Shown here piece after piece: positions 4,337-9,163 of a DNA stretch of 9,163 nt. This DNA comes from Clostridiales bacterium (lineage in GTDB: Bacteria; Bacillota; Clostridia; Oscillospirales; CAG-382). The translations under genes were made by a program, and so were the position numbers. The stretch lies in contig DMMZ01000004.1 in assembly GCA_003452915.1 (NCBI GenBank), positions 1 through 9,163 of the forward strand. The letters are read 5' to 3'. Positions within the stretch are counted from its first letter, which is position 1; each line of letters opens with the position of its first letter. Below the pieces are notes generated by a model. That model worked only from the letters and a program-made list of their open reading frames with translations, was not told the origin of the DNA and did no database searches.

Positions 4337-6475
4337 ATGAGTAATAAAGCGGCAATAAGAATAGCACTTGCAGGCAACCCAAACAGCGGAAAAACAACGA
4401 TGTTTAACGACCTGACAGGATCAAATCAATATGTCGGTAATTGGCCGGGTGTAACGGTAGAAAAAAAAGAAGGTAAATTAAAAAATCACAAGGATGTATT
4501 TATTACCGATTTACCGGGTATTTATTCGCTGTCACCTTATACATTGGATGAGGTTGTTTCAAGAGATTTTTTGTTGAAAGACAAGCCCGATGCAATAATT
4601 AACCTTGTGGATGCGACCAATATTGAAAGAAATTTATATCTTACAACACAGATTATGGAGCTTGGTATTCCGACAGTAATTGCTCTTAATATGATGGACA
4701 TCGTCAATAAAAACGGAGATAAAATTGATATAAAAAAGCTTGAAAGTGAATTGGGATGTGCGATAATAGAAACCTCCGCTCTAAAAGGTACAGGCTCACT
4801 TGAAGCTGCGGAAAAAGCTATTGGACTAGTAAATACAAATGTAAAAACTGTTCCTCACCATAAATTTTCATTTACAACAGAAAAAGTTCTTGGTGAAATA
4901 TCAAGAATAATAAAAGAATTAATACCTCCAGAAAAATTACGCTGGTACTCGATAAAGGTCTTTGAAAGAGATAATAAGGTTTTAGAAGAGTTAAAACTTT
5001 CTGACATTTTAATAAATCAAATTAATTCATTAATCGCATCGCTTGAAATCGAGCTTGACGATGACGCTGAAAGTATTATTACCAACGAGCGATATGAATA
5101 CATAGTAAAAGTTATTAAAAAATGTGTTATAAAAATAAAAAGAGAATTTACAACAACAGATAAAATAGACCGAATTATAACTAACCGTTGGCTTGCATTA
5201 CCGATTTTTGCTTTTATTATGTTTGGAGTATACTATATTTCGGTTTCGTGGTTGGGTACAATTGTTACCGATTGGACTAATGATACTCTGTTTGGTGAAT
5301 ATATTATCGGAAATACATCCGTCTGGCTTGAGAATATCGGTGCTGCCGGATGGCTTATCGGACTTATAGTGGATGGTATCATAGGCGGTGTTGGTTCAAT
5401 ACTGGGCTTTGTTCCGCAAATGTTTATTTTGTTTTTCTTCTTGTCAATCTTTGAGGATTGCGGATATATGGCTCGTGTTGCTTTTATAATGGACCGTATA
5501 TTCCGCAAGTTCGGTTTGTCGGGTAAGTCATTCATTCCATTACTGATTGCATCAGGCTGCGGTGTTCCGGGTATAATGGCTGCAAAAACCATTGAAAACG
5601 AAAAAGACAGACGCATGACCATAATGACGACAACCTTTGTGCCATGCGGTGCAAAACTGCCTGTAATCGCACTTATCGGCGGAGTAATGTTTCCAAAAAT
5701 ATGGTTTATTGCACCTGCGGTTTACTTCCTTGGCATATTTGCGGTAGCAATTTCGGGAATAATGCTTAAAAAAACAAGGATGTTTGCCGGTGGAACAGCA
5801 CCTTTTATAATGGAACTTCCGCAATACCATATGCCAGCAGCTAAGAATGTGTTGCTTCATGTTTGGGACAGAGGAAAGGCGTTTATTATAAAAGCAGGTA
5901 CTGTAATTTTTATAGCAGCAGGTACAATCTGGTTTCTTTCGTCTTTTGGCTTTTCAAACGGACATTTTGGACTTGTTGAAAATAACGAGAGCCTTTTAGC
6001 TTCTATAGGTAATTTTATTGCTCCTTTATTTTCTCCGCTTGGGTTCGGTAACTGGCAGGCTTCGGTTGCAACACTTTCGGGTTTATTAGCAAAAGAAAAT
6101 ATTGTTGCTACTCTCGGGGTTTTATTTGGTATATCGGGTTCAACAGAAAGTGATCCTAACCTTTGGATAGTTCTTACACAGGTGTTTGGTTCGGCGTCTG
6201 CTGCATCCTTCCTGGTTTTCAATATGCTTTGTGCTCCTTGTGTCGCTGCTATCGCCACAATAAAAAGAGAAATGGCAAGTACAAAGTGGACGTGGTTTGC
6301 TCTGCTTTATCAGACAGGGCTTGCTTATACCTTGAGTTTTATTACGTATCAGATAATCGGACTTATAACCGGTGAAATAAAATACGGAACAAGCTCAGTA
6401 ATTGCGGTAGGCGTAATAAGTTTTATGTTATATATGATCTTCCGTCCGAATCCTTATAAGAAAAACGTTAAATAA
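4337..6475 (+). CDS. feoB: Ferrous iron transport protein B (GTPase-coupled Fe(II) transporter)
   Basis: This is the membrane Fe(II) importer with a cytosolic G domain. In 712 residues: G1 GNPNSGKTT (13-21), G3 DLPG (58-61), G4 NMMD (118-121) and G5 TSALKG (146-151) define the GTPase. A helical region follows to about residue 285, then a polytopic membrane domain. The two Gate regions carry the cysteine motifs GCGVPG (407-412) and PCGAKLP (436-442), and a CAPC motif is at 632-635; cysteines at such places are proposed to handle iron. The protein is full length for the family and ends in a short basic tail. The start is ATG 4337 with GGAGG 5 bases before. It lies downstream of feoA on the same strand; no feoC is present. 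A hairpin follows 7 bases after the stop. The call is very secure; metal preference (Fe rather than Mn) is from the family. Confidence 0.97.
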   Translation: MSNKAAIRIALAGNPNSGKTTMFNDLTGSNQYVGNWPGVTVEKKEGKLKNHKDVFITDLPGIYSLSPYTLDEVVSRDFLLKDKPDAIINLVDATNIERNLYLTTQIMELGIPTVIALNMMDIVNKNGDKIDIKKLESELGCAIIETSALKGTGSLEAAEKAIGLVNTNVKTVPHHKFSFTTEKVLGEISRIIKELIPPEKLRWYSIKVFERDNKVLEELKLSDILINQINSLIASLEIELDDDAESIITNERYEYIVKVIKKCVIKIKREFTTTDKIDRIITNRWLALPIFAFIMFGVYYISVSWLGTIVTDWTNDTLFGEYIIGNTSVWLENIGAAGWLIGLIVDGIIGGVGSILGFVPQMFILFFFLSIFEDCGYMARVAFIMDRIFRKFGLSGKSFIPLLIASGCGVPGIMAAKTIENEKDRRMTIMTTTFVPCGAKLPVIALIGGVMFPKIWFIAPAVYFLGIFAVAISGIMLKKTRMFAGGTAPFIMELPQYHMPAAKNVLLHVWDRGKAFIIKAGTVIFIAAGTIWFLSSFGFSNGHFGLVENNESLLASIGNFIAPLFSPLGFGNWQASVATLSGLLAKENIVATLGVLFGISGSTESDPNLWIVLTQVFGSASAASFLVFNMLCAPCVAAIATIKREMASTKWTWFALLYQTGLAYTLSFITYQIIGLITGEIKYGTSSVIAVGVISFMLYMIFRPNPYKKNVK

Positions 6476-6506
6476 AAAAGTATGAGCGGTCACCATTGAC
6501 CGCTCA
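6473..6506. terminator. Hairpin terminator between convergent feoB and PAP2 genes
   Basis: TGAGCGGTCA (6483-6492) and TGACCGCTCA (6497-6506) form a perfect 10-bp stem with loop CCAT. On the minus strand TAC and six T residues follow the stem, a good terminator for the PAP2 gene. On the plus strand the downstream ATTTAATT run is weaker, but the stem ends 31 bases after the feoB stop and can serve both genes. Confidence 0.85.
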
Positions 6507-6512
6507 ATTTAA

Positions 6513-7178
6513 TTATAAAGTTTTCTTTTCTTTAAAAAACCAATTATAGGTAACTAAATACATTACTCCAGCTAGAGCAAGTCCTGCAATACCGTCAAGC
6601 ACCGAATGTTGTTTTATAAATACAATCGAGAGAATTATCAACAAGCTCAGTGTAAAAGAACAAAGCTTGATAAACTTTTTACCTTTAAGACTCTCAGCCT
6701 TTAAAACAGATATGAACAGAGCAGCAGATACGTTGACATGCATGGAAGGCATTACATTTCGTGGCGGACTGTCAATAGAATAAATATATTTTACCGCATC
6801 GATAAGAAAATTATCTCTGCCCAAAGCTACAAAATCAGGACGCATACTCTCCGGAATTCCACTTGGAAAAATTGTGGTTATCAGCATAGAAATAAACATA
6901 CATCCTATAATCATGCTGTTAGCTTTTAAAAAGTCTCGTTTGTTTTTATATGCAAAATATATAAGTACCGTCATTATGTAAAAATACCAGGTTGCATAGG
7001 GGAGTACGAAAAACTCGCAAAAAGGAATTAAATCGTCAAGCGGACTTTTTACTATATAAAAATTAGGCATCTTATCTGAATATATTCTTACAATCTCATA
7101 CCACATAAAATGGAAAGGCCAATATATTAATAACAATAAATGCTTGTACTTTTTTAAAGAAATAAAAACGGAATTCAT
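6513..7178 (-). CDS. PAP2-superfamily membrane phosphatase/phosphotransferase
   Basis: This is a 221-residue polytopic membrane protein with about six hydrophobic segments. PAP2 motifs are visible: RP (113-114, partial motif 1 in SGIPESMRPDF), PSMH (144-147, motif 2) and KQHSVLD (189-195, motif 3 with the catalytic His191 and Asp195). The canonical Ser-Arg of motif 3 is Ser184-Ile185 here, so the arginine is replaced, as in some AUR1-like members. Such proteins dephosphorylate phosphatidate, undecaprenyl pyrophosphate or similar lipids, or transfer phospho-headgroups; the substrate cannot be told from sequence. The start ATG 7178 has GGAG 6 bases upstream; a TTG at 7190 overlaps that site. 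It begins 28 bases past the 3' end of tRNA-Arg on the same strand with no terminator between, so it may be read from the tRNA promoter. Confidence 0.88.
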   Translation of the reverse strand: MNSVFISLKKYKHLLLLIYWPFHFMWYEIVRIYSDKMPNFYIVKSPLDDLIPFCEFFVLPYATWYFYIMTVLIYFAYKNKRDFLKANSMIIGCMFISMLITTIFPSGIPESMRPDFVALGRDNFLIDAVKYIYSIDSPPRNVMPSMHVNVSAALFISVLKAESLKGKKFIKLCSFTLSLLIILSIVFIKQHSVLDGIAGLALAGVMYLVTYNWFFKEKKTL

Positions 7179-7206
7179 TATCGACTCCAATTATAGTTTA
7201 ATAACA

Positions 7207-7281
7207 TGGCACTCTCACCGGGAATCGAACCCGAAACTAGCCCTTAGGAGGGGCTTATTATATCCATTTAACTATGAGAGC
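7207..7281 (-). tRNA. tRNA-Arg (anticodon CCT)
   Basis: The cloverleaf is clear on the minus strand. The 7-bp acceptor stem pairs GCTCTCA with TGAGAGT (first pair G-U), the D-arm is TAGTTAAATGGATA, and the anticodon stem AGCCC/GGGCT encloses the loop CTCCTAA with anticodon CCT, which reads AGG. The T-arm contains GGTTCGATTCC. The discriminator is G and the CCA end is encoded (7209-7207). The D- and anticodon arms closely match the known bacterial tRNA-Arg(CCU). Confidence 0.97.
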
Positions 7282-7307
7282 ATATGTAAGCTTTTACAAG
7301 CTTTTGT

Positions 7308-7336
7308 ATTTTACTATCAAATTGTAAATTTGTCAA
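7308..7336 (-). promoter_or_regulatory. Sigma-A promoter of tRNA-Arg (and perhaps PAP2)
   Basis: On the minus strand TTGACA (7336-7331), a 17-base spacer and TAAAAT (7313-7308). The start near 7301 leaves about 20 bases of leader to be trimmed. The leader and -10 region hold a short direct repeat, AAGCTTTT, at 7288-7295 and 7298-7305. Confidence 0.85.
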
Positions 7337-7400
7337 GTGCTTTAGTTTAATTTCGCATATAATAATATTATTAGTATATAAGCTTTGTGAAAATATACAA

Positions 7401-7429
7401 TTGCAAAATCGTACATTTTATGATAAAAT
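7401..7429 (+). promoter_or_regulatory. Sigma-A promoter of the aspartate kinase gene
   Basis: TTGCAA (7401-7406), a 17-base spacer and TAAAAT (7424-7429). The predicted start near 7436 leaves a leader of only about 45 bases. That is too short for a lysine riboswitch or T-box. Confidence 0.75.
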
Positions 7430-7480
7430 ACAACAATATATTATTTGTTTGATTAAAGAATATCGGGGGATTTGGTAAAT

Positions 7481-8809
7481 ATGAGTTATAGTGAAGAAAA
7501 GAAGGTAGTAAAGTTCGGAGGAACTTCTCTTGCAAACGATCAGCAATTTATTAAAAGTGCAAACATAATTAAAGCAGAAAAATCCCGTAGGTATGTTGTA
7601 CCCTCTGCACCGGGAAAAAGATTTGCCGATGACACCAAGGTCACCGATATGCTTATTAAATGTCATGAGCTTTCTGTTAGTGGTGATAACTTTGATAGTT
7701 TATTTGATGAAATAAAGAAAAGATATAACTCTATAATTGAGGGACTATCTTTGAAAATTAATCTTAATAATGAATATGATATAATAGAAAACAACCTTAA
7801 AAAAGGAACAACTCTCGACTATGTTTCGAGTAGAGGAGAGTATCTTAATGGTATGCTACTTGCAGAATACATTGGATATGAATTTATCGATGCTGCAGAG
7901 GTTGTTTTCTTTGATGAAAAAGGGATTTTTGACGCACAAAAGACAAATATAGTTATGGGCGACCGTCTTCTTAAGTTAAAGAATGCTGTTGTTCCCGGCT
8001 TTTACGGAAGTATGCCAGACGGTAGCATAAAGACATTTTCCAGAGGTGGTTCTGATGTTTCGGGTGCTATAGTTACCCGTGCCGTTATGGCGGATATTTA
8101 CGAAAACTGGACTGATGTATCCGGCTTTTTAATGTGTGACCCGAGAATAGTTAGCAATCCTCGCCCTATAAAGGTGATAACATACAGAGAACTGCGTGAG
8201 CTTTCCTACATGGGTGCAGGCGTTTTACATGAGGACAGTATTTTCCCGGTAAAACTTGCCGGTATTCCGATAAATATTAGAAACACCAATAACCCATCCG
8301 ACCCCGGTACAATGATTGTTCCGTCAACAACAGAATATAGCAGCGGTGATATTGTAACAGGTATTGCCGGTAAAAAGGGCTTTGCAATCATACGCATAGA
8401 AAAAGATATGATGAATCAGGAAAAAGGTTTTGGTATGCGTGTACTTAGTGTTTTCGCAGACATGAATCTATCCTTCGAGCATTTGCCTTCGGGTATTGAC
8501 ACCATGTGCGTTGTTATTGCTCATAATGAAATTAAAGGCTTAGAAAAAGAAATTCTCTCCAGAATAACCAAAGCAGTTAACCCTGATAATATCGAAATTG
8601 AGCATGATCTTGGACTTATTGCTGTTGTTGGTAGAGGAATGATTAATACTCCCGGTACTGCATACAGAATTTTCAAATCAATTGCAGCCAACAATATTAA
8701 CATTCGAATGATTGACCAGGGAAGCAGTGAGCTTAATATAATAATCGGTGTTGATGAAAGCGAATTCAATAAAACTATAGAGCTTATTTATAATGAGTTC
8801 TGTTTATAA
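7481..8809 (+). CDS. Aspartate kinase with two C-terminal ACT domains
   Basis: This cytosolic enzyme phosphorylates L-aspartate with ATP to 4-phospho-aspartate, the first step to lysine, threonine, methionine and diaminopimelate. In 442 residues: KFGGTS (11-16) at the start, VVPSAPGKR (39-47), SSRGE (116-120), SRGGSD (187-192) and TDVSG (211-215) with MCDPRIV following, all in the amino-acid kinase domain. Two ACT domains follow, about 292-355 and 375-440, normally the site of feedback inhibition by lysine or threonine. Length fits monofunctional aspartokinase; no homoserine dehydrogenase is fused. The start ATG 7481 has GGGGGA 10 bases upstream; TTG 7472 is too close to that site. It appears to be monocistronic, with its own promoter and a strong terminator. 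Which end product inhibits it cannot be told, so no specific lysC/thrA name is given. Confidence 0.95.
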   Translation: MSYSEEKKVVKFGGTSLANDQQFIKSANIIKAEKSRRYVVPSAPGKRFADDTKVTDMLIKCHELSVSGDNFDSLFDEIKKRYNSIIEGLSLKINLNNEYDIIENNLKKGTTLDYVSSRGEYLNGMLLAEYIGYEFIDAAEVVFFDEKGIFDAQKTNIVMGDRLLKLKNAVVPGFYGSMPDGSIKTFSRGGSDVSGAIVTRAVMADIYENWTDVSGFLMCDPRIVSNPRPIKVITYRELRELSYMGAGVLHEDSIFPVKLAGIPINIRNTNNPSDPGTMIVPSTTEYSSGDIVTGIAGKKGFAIIRIEKDMMNQEKGFGMRVLSVFADMNLSFEHLPSGIDTMCVVIAHNEIKGLEKEILSRITKAVNPDNIEIEHDLGLIAVVGRGMINTPGTAYRIFKSIAANNINIRMIDQGSSELNIIIGVDESEFNKTIELIYNEFCL

Positions 8810-8820
8810 ACTATAAAAAT

Positions 8821-8865
8821 AAACAAAGATAAATTCACGAAACACGAATTTATCTTTGTTTTATA
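8821..8865. terminator. Strong long-stem terminator after aspartate kinase, probably bidirectional
   Basis: The arms 8821-8836 and 8846-8861 are perfect 16-bp reverse complements (one reads AAACAAAGATAAATTC) around a 9-base loop. A short T-rich end follows on the plus strand, and TATTTTTATAG follows on the minus strand. It lies 11 bases after the aspartokinase stop. It also lies past the 3' end of the convergent small gene at 8897, so it can end both. The stem is AT-rich. Confidence 0.8.
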
Positions 8866-8896
8866 AGTTATAGATGGGACTGTAAATTAGATTATT

Positions 8897-9058
8897 TTAT
8901 TTTTTCTTAATTCCGTCCTCACCACCAGGACCATCACGGCGTTCCCGCTTGTCAGGATAATACTTTAAATTATTGTTCGTCCATTGATTGTTTCCAGCGT
9001 CTTTTTTCTTCTCATTAGTCTTTGCTGTTTTGCTCTGTTTATTTTCTTTATTATTCAT
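8897..9058 (-). CDS. Small, highly charged hypothetical protein
   Basis: I do not recognise a characterised family. The 53-residue chain has no hydrophobic segment or signal peptide. The first 20 residues are rich in Lys, Asn, Gln and Glu, the middle has NNQWTNNNLKYY, and the end has a striking PDKRERRDGPGGEDG block (35-49) before three lysines. It is probably disordered and cytosolic. Coding status is supported by a strong AAGGAGGG site. The start is unsure: ATG 9058 lies 14 bases from that site, while an in-frame TTG at 9067 lies 5 bases from it and would give 56 residues. It faces the aspartokinase gene across the terminator. The block of Arg and Gly could bind nucleic acid, but that is only a guess. 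Confidence 0.6.
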   Translation of the reverse strand: MNNKENKQSKTAKTNEKKKDAGNNQWTNNNLKYYPDKRERRDGPGGEDGIKKK

Positions 9059-9072
9059 AATACACAATATAC

Positions 9073-9078
9073 CCTCCT
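9073..9078 (-). promoter_or_regulatory. Ribosome binding site of the small charged protein
   Basis: AGGAGG on the minus strand, within GAAGGAGGG. It is 5 bases before TTG 9067 and 14 (counted from the end of the GGG) before ATG 9058. It is a main reason to believe this short frame is a gene. Confidence 0.65.
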
Positions 9079-9163
9079 TCAATACTTATTGTTTCCAACG
9101 AAGTATAGATAAATTCAGGAGAGAATCGAAAAACTTACAGAAAGCAGGTTTACCTATGGAAGA

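Noticed and set aside
5233..6258. Three minus-strand open frames inside feoB
   Set aside because: They lie antisense to the conserved membrane domain of FeoB and show no domain or ribosome-site support.
7190..7195. TATAAT as a -10 element for the PAP2 gene
   Set aside because: Transcription would begin inside the ribosome site at about 7183, leaving no usable leader.
7207..7281. tRNA-Arg as attachment site of an integrated element carrying the metal genes
   Set aside because: No integrase, no repeat of the tRNA 3' end and no far boundary are visible in the window; a wider sequence would be needed.
7360..7373. Perfect 14-base A/T palindrome between the tRNA and aspartokinase promoters
   Set aside because: It is low-complexity TAATAAT/ATTATTA in a very AT-rich spacer and is likely by chance; it does not overlap either promoter.
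9156..9163. ATG near the right edge on the plus strand as the start of another gene
   Set aside because: Fewer than three codons are visible and the upstream GCAGG is weak, so a gene cannot be supported.
1..9163. CRISPR array, insertion sequence, toxin-antitoxin or defence system
   Set aside because: There are no regularly spaced repeats, transposase or recombinase motifs, terminal inverted repeats or recognisable defence proteins on either strand.

Overview
The window looks like the chromosome of a low-GC Gram-positive anaerobe, most likely a clostridial Firmicute. The reasons are AT-rich codon use, strong Shine-Dalgarno sites, consensus sigma-A promoters (several with exact 17-bp spacers), and the make-up of the gene set: a CadA/CadC-type metal exporter with an ArsR sensor, a FeoA/FeoB iron importer, a clostridial-type PAP2 protein and a two-ACT-domain aspartokinase. 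The genus cannot be named from the sequence alone.

Layout. About 1-6506 is a metal-homeostasis block. On the minus strand, read right to left, lies an ArsR-family regulator, a free-standing HMA domain protein and a P1B-2 type Zn/Cd/Pb exporting ATPase that lacks its own HMA domain (unit 72-2619). Its sigma-A promoter has a perfect 10-bp-arm palindrome over the expected start site. To the right, also on the minus strand, are a ZIP-family transporter and a CopZ-like HMA chaperone, probably one transcript that ends at a hairpin at 2629-2660. A divergent intergenic region of about 280 bp follows, then feoA-feoB on the plus strand with two related GTTAG-N6-CTAAC palindromes (one over the feoA start site, one just before feoB). 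A third, degenerate copy lies further upstream. A hairpin at 6483-6506 separates feoB from a convergent PAP2 gene.

From about 6513 the content turns to housekeeping genes: a PAP2 membrane protein directly downstream of tRNA-Arg(CCT) on the minus strand, a divergent aspartate kinase on the plus strand with a strong terminator, and a short, highly charged unknown protein on the minus strand at the right edge.

How the genes fit together (inference). The block covers both directions of metal traffic: efflux of excess Zn/Cd/Pb by the ATPase under ArsR control, metal uptake by ZIP, Fe(II) uptake by FeoAB, and two small HMA proteins that can bind and hand over metal. I see no mobile element, CRISPR array or defence system. 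Most of the content belongs to known families. The points worth a second look are the split exporter, the repeated feo palindromes, the odd start of the ZIP gene, the tRNA-PAP2 adjacency and the unknown small protein.
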